In this document: positions 1 through 9,357 of the stretch, one piece after another | Layout of the letters: each line of letters starts with the position of its first letter | Numbering within the stretch: the stretch's first letter is position 1 | DNA from: Haplomitrium mnioides | Lineage: Eukaryota > Marchantiophyta > Haplomitriopsida > Calobryales | Reading direction: 5' to 3' | DNA: 42,889 nucleotides | NCBI GenBank assembly: GCA_049999725.1 | Contig: JBNGIS010019433.1 | Coordinates: forward strand, 1-42,889 | Position numbers and translations under genes: made by a program | Notes under the pieces: model-generated | Databases searched by the model: none | Seen by the model: only the letters and a program-made list of their open reading frames with translations | Told to the model about the DNA's origin: nothing

Positions 1-125
1 GCGACTTATTGGTGTTTTGTGCGGCAAAGGGAAAACGACCTCGAAGAGTAAGTTTAATGGCGAAATGGTGATAAATCAGAATTACAGTATGAAAATGGGA
101 GGTGAACTGAAAGGTCGAAAAGGGC

Positions 126-313
126 AAAAGTTTGAAATAGACCTCCTGTGAAGTTGAAAAGTCGGAACATGGAAAATTTATTTGTAGAGTATGAGGAAGT
201 TCGAGAATTAGTATAAAGACTAATGCGAGTAGTTAGTTCTTATTATAAGCGGAAGGCATGTAGACTAGTTAAACGAGTTGATTTAGTTTAAGAACCACTT
301 GTGAGTGGTTAGT
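126..313 (+). repeat. 188-bp perfect direct repeat, copy 1 (ends at an N gap)
   Basis: I see base-for-base identity with 1058-1245. Copy 1 ends exactly where gap 1 begins, and copy 2 begins exactly where gap 2 ends. This is the pattern of two overlapping contig ends that were not merged. Confidence 0.9.
293..310. repeat. Small perfect hairpin at a contig end
   Basis: AACCACT, a TGTG loop, then AGTGGTT: a 7-bp stem with a 4-base loop, ending three bases before the N gap. The same hairpin is at 1225-1242 in the duplicate copy, where the sequence runs on. Confidence 0.6.
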
Positions 314-413
314 NNNNNNNNNNNNNNNNNNNNNNNNNNNNNNNNNNNNNNNNNNNNNNNNNNNNNNNNNNNNNNNNNNNNNNNNNNNNNNNNNNNNNNN
401 NNNNNNNNNNNNN
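314..413. other. Assembly gap, 100 N
   Basis: Exactly 100 N, the usual placeholder for a scaffold join of unknown size. Any reading frame drawn across it is meaningless. Confidence 0.99.
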
Positions 414-957
414 GCGAGCAACCGAATGAAGAAGATTTGAAGGAACCAAATGAAGAGCAGAGGAATCTACTGGGGGAGGCTCTGGCTGAGAGCAATTGAT
501 TGCTGGGATTTGATAGGGGCTCGGACTGGAAGAGATCAAACAACGAAGCGAAAGGAATGCAGCGCCTGGCCGAGACTCGATAGAAGGAGATCGCTGCTCT
601 AGAGGAGGAAAATCGATGAAACTCAAAAACTTAAAAAGAGAAGAATGAAGTGGTCCGAGGAGGGTCCGTCGTCTGTGAGGAGGGTTCGTGAGTCCGAAGA
701 AGGCTTCAGAACTCCACCTTTCGATGTGAGGAACCCTAGTTAAGGGGATTTAGTTAAGTGTCCGAAGTGGGGATCTGAAGTGGAATCCCCGGTTAAGATG
801 GTTCCGTGTGGGGACCGTTGTGGAGATCCTAGTTTAAAAGGGTTCCGATGTGGAGTTCCGAAGTGGAGAGACTGGTTAGGAAGGTCGCTTTCCGAGGAGT
901 TCGACGGGCTCGAAATTGGTGAAATGGCGATGGAGCGAAGCGGTGATATATGAAACA

Positions 958-1057
958 NNNNNNNNNNNNNNNNNNNNNNNNNNNNNNNNNNNNNNNNNNN
1001 NNNNNNNNNNNNNNNNNNNNNNNNNNNNNNNNNNNNNNNNNNNNNNNNNNNNNNNNN
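958..1057. other. Assembly gap, 100 N
   Basis: Exactly 100 N. The right edge starts with the second copy of the 188-bp repeat. Confidence 0.99.
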
Positions 1058-1245
1058 AAAAGTTTGAAATAGACCTCCTGTGAAGTTGAAAAGTCGGAAC
1101 ATGGAAAATTTATTTGTAGAGTATGAGGAAGTTCGAGAATTAGTATAAAGACTAATGCGAGTAGTTAGTTCTTATTATAAGCGGAAGGCATGTAGACTAG
1201 TTAAACGAGTTGATTTAGTTTAAGAACCACTTGTGAGTGGTTAGT
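1058..1245 (+). repeat. 188-bp perfect direct repeat, copy 2 (starts at an N gap)
   Basis: Identical to 126-313. Downstream the sequence continues past the point where copy 1 was cut, so copy 2 is probably the true continuation of the first contig. Confidence 0.9.
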
Positions 1246-1440
1246 TCTTATTAGGAGCATAAGGAGAAAAAGTCTCTTGGGAGCAAATGTAAAATGTGTA
1301 AAATAGTGATTTGGCAGTTAGATTTTGCAGAACAGGGAGAGGGGTACAAGCAATTTTTCGAGCTCTTGTTCTGAAGTTCTCATTGTACATGTGTTTTGCA
1401 AGAAATATACTGAGTGTTCATGTTTGTGAGGTCTCCTGCT

Positions 1441-2284
1441 CATTTTTCTTTATTGCAGATTTGTGAGGAGCAGTTTGAGGATGGAGATGGATTCAGAAAT
1501 TAGAGTGGGTTGATGCAACTTTTGCAGTTGGCAATTGGAAGGATCAAACAGTTTTTCATCAGGGGAGTGTGTGGGGACTTGCTTGAGGTGTATCTGTTGG
1601 TGGAATTGAAGTCTGAGTCTCAGATTGTGATTGGGGAAGGTTTGAATGATCAATCAACTCTGTTATGAGTTTTGATCTATCATGTGTTTGTTAAATTTGT
1701 GAGGAGAGGACCTGCGGTGGTTTTCCAGTCAGTGGAGTCTGGGTGGGAGATTGCAGCAGAACAAGGAAGTGTTCAGGTTTGTGTGTGCCTAAGGACTAGG
1801 TGGGCATTTCACAAATAAACAGAGTTATCGGTGGTTGGAGGAGCAGCACTTGGATGTGAGACCAGGTGGGTCGTTCCATAGCTATGTTCTCAGTGCAGAG
1901 CTCTGGGATGTCTTGGGTTGGAGTGGCTTGAGTGTCTAATTTGAGGAGAAGAGAGAGCTTGTAACGAGGGTAGGTATGGGAGTGTTGGTGTGAGAATTTC
2001 AAGCGGGTTGGGTAACCGGTTGCTTGGGAATTCTCTAATACAGCTTCTGTTTTAAATCAGCCTGTACAGCAACTGTCTTGTTCCAGAAATGTCAGTCATA
2101 CAGTCTGGGTAGTCCTTGGTTTGTGTCCTGTGTGTGTGGTTGTTGTGAAGTAGTAAGTATTTTTGTGGTTATCAGTTTTTGTGAAGGAAAGGTAGTCAGA
2201 CCTAGAGTGGAGAGAGGTCCACGTCTGAGTTGACAAGAGTGCAGTTTCAGAACTCTCTAAAGAATCTGGAAAGTTGATAAAATT
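1441..2284. other. Unclassified non-coding stretch
   Basis: No long reading frame and no transposon protein. The composition is G/T-rich on the plus strand, unlike the AT-rich inverted-repeat region that follows. It could be the U5 and leader of the decayed LTR upstream, but no primer-binding site or LTR end is recognisable. The TTTCTTTATTGCAG at about 1446-1459 resembles an intron acceptor, with nothing else to support a gene. Confidence 0.3.
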
Positions 2285-2512
2285 GTGTTAAGAGTAGATT
2301 TCTATATAGATCTTGCGTGGTTCGATCTCGGGTTGTTCTTTTCGGGGTTGGAGTGCTACTGCTGTGCTACGACAAAGTACGAAAGACGAAAAGCCCTCAA
2401 TCCTGAAATGTTTCAAAGAGATTCAAATAGTGTCATTAACACTGAGACAGATGAAGCAAACTTTGATGAATTTTTTGAAGTTGAATACGAAGAAATCGAG
2501 ATAAGCGACTAA
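2285..2512 (+). other. Short open frame with acidic C terminus, unknown
   Basis: A 75-codon open frame, ending 40 bases before an N gap, that I do not recognise. Its last third is strongly acidic (a run rich in Asp, Glu and Phe ending VEYEEIEISD). The start codon is non-canonical, so this is at best the 3' end of something longer. An acidic tail can occur in plant transposase remnants, but no domain is visible. A chance frame is at least as likely. Confidence 0.15.
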
Positions 2513-2552
2513 AGTCTTTCAAGAATTTTGTTCTATGTTTTGTATTTGCAAA

Positions 2553-2652
2553 NNNNNNNNNNNNNNNNNNNNNNNNNNNNNNNNNNNNNNNNNNNNNNNN
2601 NNNNNNNNNNNNNNNNNNNNNNNNNNNNNNNNNNNNNNNNNNNNNNNNNNNN
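2553..2652. other. Assembly gap, 100 N, at the outer edge of the left inverted-repeat arm
   Basis: Exactly 100 N. The sequence expected here from the right arm (about 300 bases, 41800-42103) is missing, so the true gap is probably larger than 100 bases. The bases just before it (ATTTGCAA) also match the right arm next to the fourth gap. Confidence 0.95.
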
Positions 2653-3720
2653 TTGTTTGACTCAGAAGAAGAGCTTTGTACCCGTTTTTTACTTTTAGAA
2701 TCAGAATTAGAAGTCAAATTCTTTTGCATACATAGAATTTGTTGCAAAAATGGAACGTTTACAGTCTGTATCCTTGGTTGTAGAAGTGTGAACCCTATGC
2801 TCGCATAGACTTTGATTTGCAAGCGAAACGTACAATGTACAAAAACTCTTCTACGGAACCTAAAACCTAGCTTCTTCTCAGTCTTTCTTTAAGAATGTTG
2901 TGCTTGTGAGTTTGGATTCCTATGCGCGCATAGACTTTGAGGTGGAGTGTTCAGATGGTGAGTTCGGATTCCTAGGCCCGCCTAGAGTTTTGGGTGGAGT
3001 GTTTAGTTGGTGAGTTCGGATTCCTATGTGTGCATAGACTTTGGGGTGGAGTGTTCACTTGTTGAGCTTAGATTCCTTAGCATGCCTAGACTTTGGAGTG
3101 GAGTGTTCACATGTTGAGCTTGGATTCCTATGCGTGCATAGACTTTGGGGTGGAAGTCCATGCCTTCTAGAAGTTCTATTTCTCCTACATAACCCTTAAG
3201 CTTCTTCATACAAAGACTACCGCTTACAAATTTGTTTGTACACAGGTCCTAGACATTTTTGTAGATCTTGAGACCTTTGTTTGGTTGAATCAAGTCTAAA
3301 ACTTGAACATATTTCCGGTTTACAATCTTAATAAAATCTCCTAAGCTACTACCTTTTTTATTCAGAACTATCATACGTTTCTGTATATGCTTCGATGAAC
3401 TATGAAATATTTTTAATTGCTGGAACCTTTTTGAAAGTCTACATTCACTTTAGATTGCATGGATTTTCAACTTAAATTGAAAGCTTCCTTTCTTCTTGAC
3501 TTTTTAATTAAAGCTCCTAAATCGATGCAATGTTTCTTTTTGTTTGTTTTTGTCTTTACCATTGCAAACTCATTCCCTTGACTTCTAGTCCCCTTAGGTT
3601 TTTTCTTTGTATTTTGTAATATTTTTCCAACAAAAGAGTTCGAAAGAGCACTTTGTCTACACGTGCCTCAAGTTTGTGCAATCAAACATATTTCAAAATA
3701 GTTTCTTGTGACGTGTATTT
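2653..3720 (+). repeat. Left arm of a ~1.06-kb inverted repeat
   Basis: Read on the plus strand, this segment matches the reverse complement of 40741-41799 almost end to end, with scattered substitutions and small indels. Shared landmarks, in order: TTGTTTGACTCAGAAGAAGA at the outer end, the palindrome array, TTCTTCATACAAAGAC, TTGAATCAAGTCTAAAACTT, GCTCCTAAATCGATGCAATG, CCCTTGACTTCTAGTCCC, and CTTGTGACGTGTATTT at the inner end. Similarity stops sharply after 3720. No protein is encoded. The arms flank 37 kb of nested retrotransposons. They could be the terminal or subterminal repeats of a DNA transposon (Foldback-like or CACTA-like), or two inverted copies of an unclassified repeat. Confidence 0.85.
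2795..3174 (+). repeat. 52-bp tandem repeats with a covarying palindromic core (left arm)
   Basis: Five units start at 2915, 2967, 3019, 3071 and 3123, a spacing of exactly 52. Each contains a GATTCC lead, a 14-bp palindromic core, then a GGTGGAGTGTTCA-like spacer. A lone extra core lies at 2795-2808. The cores are CTATGC-TC-GCATAG (2795), CTATGC-GC-GCATAG (2920), CTAGGC-CC-GCCTAG (2972), CTATGT-GT-GCATAG (3024), CTTAGC-AT-GCCTAG (3076) and CTATGC-GT-GCATAG (3128). The ATGC/GCAT and AGGC/GCCT versions differ by two changes that keep the symmetry. Confidence 0.85.
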
Positions 3721-4049
3721 AAGCTTTTGGGCATAGAACTGTAATCAATGATAAATGTAATTTTTTGATGAAAACTTACCATAATTTTTATGATTTTAAA
3801 CAAATTTGAGTTTTCCAATGTTTTCATAAAAACTAATAATATTGATTGATTTTGCATAACGAAATTGGCTTTTGCTCTATTATGCTTGTTGAAACAACCA
3901 AAAACAAACCCAAAAAACTCATGTACTTTTTGTTTTTAAAAATTAACCTCGTTTTTTATGTTTTTTTAATATGAAAAATCACAATTTTTCCCAAAAAAAA
4001 AAGTTCTTGTTTTGAGTAGCCTGTTCCTAGTTCAAAGTAGCGGTTGTTC
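3721..4049. other. AT-rich spacer, nothing recognised
   Basis: AT-rich DNA with homopolymer runs (T7, A10) between the sharp inner end of the inverted repeat and the start of the Gypsy gag-protease fragment. I see no coding sequence, LTR end or TSD. Copia 5' LTR sequence, which would be expected on this side, is absent. Confidence 0.5.
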
Positions 4050-4560
4050 AATGTGGAGTTCCCCCAATTGTGCATAACTCTGGCCCCATACAACCACGGT
4101 CTTTCGATCAGCACCGAGTAGGGAGACCCTCTAGCGGGCCGCATTACCAGATAATTCAGTTTGAACTCCTTTTTTCCTATGAATGTTGGAATTTAGAGAA
4201 GATGGCCCAATGGTTTTACTCGCGACCCATCCGCCAGCCTCATGATTCGGGCTGTATGCTGGAATTCCGTGAATCCCAATTTGTGAGCTGTTTCCTCCAC
4301 CATTATGTTGACCCCCGCCTCTCCATCTACGTGCACTAAAGATAATGTGCACCCCACGATCTAGATGTCGATCTCCGGGGCCCCCTTGTCTTCACAAACC
4401 AGTTGCAAATCCGTTGGAGCTCCCACCTTGGGTAGCCTCCTTCTCCTCTTAGCTCCTATCAGCAATTCACGGAGCTATCTCTGATACAATGGGCTATCCT
4501 TGATGAGTTGGCTCACTATGGTCGTGACAGGGCGATTTCGCACGTTCGCTTGGATATTGT
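4050..4560 (-). pseudogene. Gypsy aspartic protease remnant
   Basis: The reverse strand around 4240-4350 encodes a stretch like VHVDGEAGVNIM followed by a Lys-Leu-Gly-Phe motif, and further on RPWLYGARVMHN. The same signatures flank the protease in the two other Gypsy copies. The family has an Asp-Gly-Gly type active site (DGG in the other copies). Here the third position reads Glu, and frameshifts split the region. It would have processed the Gag-Pol polyprotein in the virus-like particle. Confidence 0.6.
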
Positions 4561-5460
4561 AGGAGGTGGGCTTTGTCCCCTCTTTCGCAGCTAGAACTTT
4601 TGCTTATACCTCTTGGGTTCCTCCCTGGTGCTTATGGACCTCTTTGAGGTCTCTTCTACCGTCTGCTCTTCCTCTAGAGCCTCCAAAGCCTCCAATTGTC
4701 TCCTCACATGGTCCTGTTGCTTCGGGTAGAACCATTTTGGATTATCCCTCTGATAATCCGAATCATTGCATGGTGAGGTTGCGTGAGCCGCCCCCTTCTT
4801 GGCTCTACGCTCAGACTTCTTTTGGCTCCTCTTCTTTGCCTTTGCTCCGGCTTTAGTTACTACTCGAAAACAATCCTCGTGAGTGGGAGTCTCTCAGCCG
4901 GGAAATTTGGCTTCCTCCTCCATCTCCAATGAGATCAGATTGACGATTGCGGGGAGAGGAGGATTCACGCTTGGCCCAGGAGGAACATCGGGTCTTCTAG
5001 TCGGGCAATTCACCACCATATGCCTCTCCTTCTTGCATTGGAAGCATAAGGGAGGTGGTTGGCCATAATCATACTTCTGTGGCTTCGGAAAGCTGGATGA
5101 AATGTGGCCGGGCTGGCCACAATTCCAACAGACCATAATTGTGGTTCTAGGGGGCCGATTGGCACCCCATTGATTTATCGGCCCTCCATTCCCTCCTGCG
5201 GACCTGCTCAGCATTGTCCGAGGCCCCCCACTGATTTGATAAACTGTTTTTGAGGCCTCCTCCATGACATACTCCACCTCTTCTCTCATGTACTTTGGCG
5301 CCTCCTCCCTCACGTAATGCACAGCATTGGTGTCATTCAGACATTCATGGGGGGAGTGTCTGCGTTGCTTGCATCGCACGCACCATACTCCAACTCTCCG
5401 AGTGGGCAGGGGCCTGCCCTTCGATTTTATCCCTACGAAGAGGATGTTCATCGCCTCCAT
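4561..5460 (-). pseudogene. Gypsy Gag C-terminal part with three CCHC zinc knuckles
   Basis: An open 188-codon frame (5460 to 4894) holds three CX2CX4HX4C knuckles. Knuckle 1 is at 5341-5382 and intact. Knuckle 2 is at 5089-5130 with the last Cys changed to Phe. Knuckle 3 is at 5005-5046 and intact. Such knuckles bind genomic RNA for packaging. Below 4894 the linker to the protease is broken by frameshifts. The other copies show a basic, coiled-coil-like linker at this place. Confidence 0.75.
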
Positions 5461-5468
5461 CTTGGCGC

Positions 5469-6282
5469 TCAGCTCTTCAATCCGATCCCTCCCATTGGCT
5501 TCCTGCTCACCTCGAGTTCGGGTTCAGCTTTCTTGTACCTCCCCTTGCTGGCTTCTTTGCGATGGTTGACCTCCTTGGCCTGCTTCTTCTTTTTAGAGTC
5601 CTTCTTTTTCTTCTTCTTCTTCTTCTTCTTCTTCTTGGTTGACCGGTCCTCCTCTGAGCTGCTACTGCTTAACTCATTCTCACCTTCCGAGGCAAACTTG
5701 AAACTATGATCTATTTCCTCGTCACTGTCTGAGGTGTCCGAAGAATCATCAGAGTCGTACTTGGCCCATGCCTTTATTCTGGAGCTAGTGATAGCAACCT
5801 TTACGTGGGATCGTACTGCATTGACAACTTCTTCTAGAGTTTGTGGATCCGTCTGGCATACCCAAGTCCCAATTTCTTTGGGTAGCGCTGCCAAGAACCA
5901 CGCCATGAGCATCCCGTCAGTGGCTGGCAGGTTCAGCTTCCACGTCACCTTCTTGAAATGTTGGAGGAATTTCCTCACGAACTCTTTCTTCTTCATCCTA
6001 AGGTGACCCATCTTGATCAGTGCTTCTGTCTCTTCTTCGATCCCTCAAAATTCTGCTATGAAGGCTGCTTTGAATGCATACCAGTCTCGCTTGACATTAT
6101 CTGGCAAATCCTTGTACCAGGGCTGAGCTTCTCCCTTCAAAACTTCTAGCAGAATCTTAATCTTTATATGGGCTTCACCATTTGCTGTTGCCGTATTCTC
6201 AAGGTCGTCTAGCCATGCATCTGGGTCATCCTTCGGGTGTCCCTTGAAGGACTTGTATTTGAACCTTCCCCGAAGCCCTGAT
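5469..6282 (-). pseudogene. Gypsy Gag N-terminal and middle part
   Basis: Two overlapping reverse-strand frames (6341-6045 and 6011-5469) together cover a retrotransposon Gag domain. Signatures shared with the other copies are GRFKYKSFKG, DAWLDDLENTA, QPWYKDLPDNVKRDW and KKEFVRKFL. Near residue 100 of the second frame an acidic Ser/Asp/Glu-rich tract is followed by a run of twelve Lys encoded by a CTT microsatellite. The frame change near 6045-6011 and the missing start region make it a pseudogene. Gag forms the particle that houses reverse transcription. Confidence 0.8.
5604..5638. repeat. CTT trinucleotide microsatellite encoding the Gag poly-Lys run
   Basis: About 11 consecutive CTT/TTC triplets. 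On the reverse strand they encode Lys in the gag frame. The other Gypsy copies have shorter versions near 19.85 and 35.33 kb, so slippage has changed the length of the basic tract between copies. Confidence 0.8.
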
Positions 6283-6323
6283 TCTGTAAGGCAAAATTCT
6301 CTATCAGCATCCCAACTTACTGG

Positions 6324-6530
6324 TTGACATATATTGAACAATCATCATTAACATTAACACAAAGATGGCATAATCATCTTGGTCACCTTGGCATCAAGAT
6401 GTATCAAAATATTCTTATAGACATTGTGGGCATACTTGCTGGAGTTTGCCCACTATCTACAAAGACACATTGTCTTGCATATTCGCAGGGAAGATTTATA
6501 ACCTATCCAATAATATTTTCAATGATTTAA
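6324..6530 (+). pseudogene. Copia GAG-pre-integrase (zinc-binding) domain remnant
   Basis: The frame has the Copia signature RWHNHLGHLGIKMYQNIL followed by HCLAYSQGRFITYP, where intact relatives have a Cys-x-x-Cys just before the Gln-Gly pair. The second Cys reads Tyr here. This is the N-terminal HHCC zinc finger of integrase. It is the first recognisable Copia sequence: the 5' LTR, gag and protease are missing, because Gypsy gag in the opposite orientation lies immediately upstream. Confidence 0.75.
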
Positions 6531-7160
6531 GAAATTTCACAATTTCTTGAACGTATCCATGTTGGCGTATGTGGACCTATTAATCCACCATCATGACCTT
6601 TTTGGTTTTTGTTGGCCATAATTGACGCCTCAAGTAAATGGTCCTAGGTTTCTTTATTGTCTACCAAAAATCTAGTATTTCCAAGGATTCTATGTCGTAT
6701 ACCTAAATTGAAGTCATAGTTTCTTGATTATCCTATTAGAACTTTTAGAGTAGATAATGCTAGAGAGTTCACATCCAAAACTTTTGACGATTTTTGCAAA
6801 ATGGTATGGATCAATATTCAATACCCAGTCTCTTATGTACATTTTCAAATCAAGATTGTTGAATCACTTATTAAACAACTTCAAATGATTGTCAGACCAT
6901 TGCTGATGTAGACTAACCTACCAATGCCTGCATGGGGACATGCTATACTCCATGCATCATCATTTCTTAGGTTTAGACCATCAGCGCTTAATAGTCAAAG
7001 TCCGCATCGTCTCGTAATTGGATTTCTTGCAGATTTATCACATCTTTGAACATTTGGTTGTTTGGTCATAGTTCCTATTCTTGGACCCAAAAAACCAAAA
7101 ATAAGACCACAGTGACAATGTGGCATTTACATTGGTTTTGATTTTCCTTCGATTATCAAA
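6531..7160 (+). pseudogene. Copia integrase core remnant
   Basis: Frame-broken coding remnant. FLERIHVGVCGPI at about 6546-6580 corresponds to the region just before the first catalytic Asp. RTFRVDNAREF at about 6739-6770 corresponds to the second Asp motif. The third catalytic position is not clear. Several stops and shifts interrupt the frame. Integrase would have inserted the Copia cDNA into the chromosome. Confidence 0.7.
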
Positions 7161-7184
7161 TTCTTAGAACCATAAACTACAAAT

Positions 7185-7424
7185 ATGTTCAAGGCTAGAT
7201 TTATTGACTGTGATTTCTTTGAGGATGAATTTCCTTCCCTCACTCATGACAAGATCCAAACTAATACTCAAACATTACATTCATTGCAATGGAAAATGAC
7301 TCATCCATTGAGTCTAGATCCTAGAACCAGTCAAACTGAGCAAGAAATTCAGCATATACTTCATTTACACCAAATTTTGGAAAAACTTCCGAATGCATTT
7401 AATGATGCAACAACAATTATATGA
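7185..7424 (+). pseudogene. Copia integrase C-terminal / linker remnant
   Basis: An 80-codon open stretch resembling the Copia region between integrase and reverse transcriptase: ARFIDCDFFEDEFPSL, then LDPRTSQTEQEIQHILHLHQI, then LPNAFNDA. Relatives have ARFADCHFDE.., LDPRT.Q.E.EVQRIIHLQ and LPDAFTD in the same order. It is followed by a degenerate spacer (7425-7600). Confidence 0.75.
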
Positions 7425-7607
7425 TCACATGAAGAAGCTGCAAATGCTTGAGCCAAGCTACAAAAGCTAACTAAGCTAGCTACAACAACTATACCTAGGG
7501 CAAAATGAGGACGGCTTACTAGCCTTATAAATACTCAGTCAAGGCAACAACACATAGTTAATCTAGCCATTCCTTCACAACTAATTGAGACAATACATGT
7601 ATCTACA

Positions 7608-8880
7608 TTGATAGATACTCTTGAAAACGAGAAGATTTCCCTTGATTATATGCATATAGGACTTATTTGGCAGAGAAGCACTACACAACCTAATGATATT
7701 TTTTCTTTCTCAATTTCCCAGAATATTTTGAATGAATTGCCAGACCTTAACCCTAGATCGGTCCAAGAAGGCCAATTCAGAAAAGATTGGCCACAATGGG
7801 AAAAAGCCATAAATTTTGAATTGGATTCTTTGATACAAAGGAATGCATTTGGTCCAATCATTCCAACTGCTCTAGTAATGCACTTGACATGATACAAATT
7901 CATGTTTTTCAAGAAGCAAAATGTTAAAGGCGAAGTCGTCAAATACAAAACATGCATTTCGGCAAGACGATATACCCAAATTCTAGGTCATGACTTTGAT
8001 TTAACTTACTCGCTCGCAGTGGATACCATTACCTACCAATACATGATTTTCTTTGCATTGGAATATAAATTGGTAATGCATATAATGAATGTTATAATAA
8101 CTTATTTATACGGTACTCTAGATATCAAAATTTATATGAAAGCCCCCTGCCCCACCCCCTCTCTCTGAATTGATTAAACGATGTGCTTTTCACATTCAGT
8201 GGGAGAAAGTAGACAAAGTTGTTCTAGATATGCAATCAAGAATAAAAAAAAATCTCTTCTACTGAGGACTTTAATGCAAATGTTACCAAACGAGGACCTA
8301 TAGTCCCATACCACCGAGGTGTGTAGCACACACTAGTGTATGGACCTCCAGCCCCACATCAAAGAGGTATGTTGCTCACACTAGTGGATGGACCTTTAGT
8401 CCCCATCTACAACAATGTGCTACTTACATCAGCAAATAAAAAGCAATTTGCATCTGACTTCCAAGCAAGGTCTGCTGCTCAGATCCAAAAGACCCGTAAT
8501 GAGAAAGCTATCCAAATTCTACGTTCTACATATGGATTAAAATAGAGTGGACATATATGTTACAAACAATTTAAAGCAGAAATGCTAGCTCTGAATTTTG
8601 TAACTCATGACATTGCTCCCTGCCTATTTTTGAAATAGAGCGGCCCAAAATTTGTCATTGTATCTATATATACAGATGACATTAATATTTTTTGCACACC
8701 TAAGATTTCTGCTCAAACTATACAAACTTTGAAAACTACCTTTGAAATTAGAGACATTGGTAAACCATATTATTGTCTTGGTCTTCAATCTACGTATTTA
8801 CGTGGAGAAATATTGATTAATCAATCCTCCTACACCAAGAAAATTCTGCAACAATTTAATATGCAAAAGCACATGCAGTG
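7608..8880 (+). pseudogene. Copia reverse transcriptase, mutated and interrupted
   Basis: Frames at 7608-7892 and 7902-8168 carry LNPRSVQEGQFRKDWPQWEKAI and the palm segment ending TYLYGTLDIKIYMKAP. In this segment the first catalytic Asp is Asn (AAT at 8098-8100, within MHIMNVII). The fingers/palm region is then split by about 350 bases that include a 48-bp tandem repeat. It resumes at about 8506 with LRSTYGLK. The catalytic box reads YTDD at 8669-8680 instead of YVDD. The thumb (RDIGKPYYCLGLQ, ILINQSSYTKKILQQFNM) continues to about 8875. Stop codons and frameshifts rule out activity. Confidence 0.85.
8289..8432 (+). repeat. Three tandem 48-bp units inside the Copia RT
   Basis: CACTAG-like landmarks recur at 8331, 8379 and 8427 (CATCAG), a spacing of exactly 48, which is 16 codons. 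The units share GGACCT..AGTCCC and a GTGTTGCTCACACTAG-like end. In one frame they read as a degenerate 16-residue repeat (GPxVP...RG..LLTLV), with a stop in the first unit. Intact Copia RTs have no such repeat here, between the IYMK and YGLKQSG motifs. Confidence 0.75.
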
Positions 8881-9357
8881 ACCACGCCTATGGATATGAG
8901 ATCTCTACATTCCACTAAGAATATGTTTCGGAAGAGGTTTGCAGAAGAACCGGTATCAGAGTCTGAAAAGCCTTATTTATCTGCTATCGATGCATTAATG
9001 TATTTAGCAAATCAGACTAGACCTAATATATCCTTTGTAATAAATCTGTTGGCACGACATAGTTCTCAGCTAACTATTCACCATTGGCATAGCATTAAGA
9101 GATATTTTGATATTTACAAGGCATAGATGATATAGGATTATATTTTCCCAAAAATTCCGATAACACATTAGTAGGTTTCGCAAATGCTGGTTAACTATTA
9201 GATCCAGATGACTCTATGTCTAAGACTGGTTATGTTTTTCTCCAAGGTTCTACAGCTATTTGATGGAAGAGTTCTAAACATACTCTTACCTCCACGTCCT
9301 CCAACCATGTTGAAATCGTTAGTTTATTTGAAGCCAACCGCGAATGTGTTTGGTTAT
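8878..9357 (+). pseudogene. Copia RNase H, N-terminal part (cut by the Gypsy insertion)
   Basis: Starts with the RT-RNase H connection (PYLSAIDALMYLANQTRPNISF) and continues with GYVFLQGSTAI and SSNHVEIVSLFEANRECVWL in a second frame. The frame ends at the 5-bp duplicated target GTTAT (9353-9357), where 29 kb of Gypsy DNA begins. It resumes at 38622. RNase H would have removed the RNA strand during cDNA synthesis. Confidence 0.85.
9353..9357. repeat. Target-site duplication GTTAT, left copy (outer Gypsy)
   Basis: GTTAT directly before TGTCAATCTCC at 9358, matching GTTAT at 38617-38621 directly after the terminal CA at 38616. Removing the insert plus one copy rejoins the Copia RNase H in frame. 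Confidence 0.92.

Larger units (their letters stand above)
1..1440 (+). mobile_element. Decayed plus-strand LTR (U3/R-like), Gypsy-related, split by two gaps
   Basis: No coding region is visible. The stretch reads like the U3 part of the long Gypsy LTRs found later in the window, but in the plus orientation. It has the same vocabulary: a 13-mer TTCCGATGTGGAG at 843-855 that also occurs, reverse-complemented, in the outer Gypsy LTR near 37.86 kb; repeated GTTCCGA.., GGTTAAG and GTCCGAAG words; and AGTTCTTAT motifs near 235 and 1243. A GCAAGAAATATACTGAGTG stretch near 1400 could be a polyadenylation area. Neither LTR end nor a TSD is visible. The region is interrupted by N gaps and by a 188-bp sequence that appears twice, so its true structure is uncertain. 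Confidence 0.4.
4050..6282 (-). mobile_element. LTR-less Ty3/Gypsy gag-protease fragment
   Basis: Colinear with the gag-protease part of the two Gypsy elements downstream (18.24-20.55 and 33.88-36.01 kb). Reading right to left it runs from the Gag N terminus through a Lys-rich tract, three zinc knuckles, a linker and an aspartic-protease region. Similarity begins near 4050 and stops near 6282. Neither LTR, primer-binding site nor polypurine tract accompanies it, and no TSD is evident. It abuts truncated Copia pol in the opposite orientation, so the junction probably reflects deletion or template switching rather than a clean insertion. Confidence 0.8.

Noticed and set aside
283-626. Open frames across the first gap
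   Set aside because: They consist largely of unknown residues from N bases and have no recognisable protein part.
1446-1459. Possible intron acceptor (TTTCTTTATTGCAG)
   Set aside because: No matching donor, exon frame or protein similarity nearby. Pyrimidine-rich AG sites are common by chance.
3841-3856. GATTG as left partner of a Copia TSD
   Set aside because: A 5-base match in AT-rich DNA is expected by chance, and there is no LTR start next to it.
5295-5709. Leu/Phe-rich plus-strand frames that look like membrane proteins (also at 19.4-19.9 and 35.3 kb)
   Set aside because: They are shadows of the Lys-rich gag tract: CTT repeats read as Leu or Phe runs on the opposite strand.
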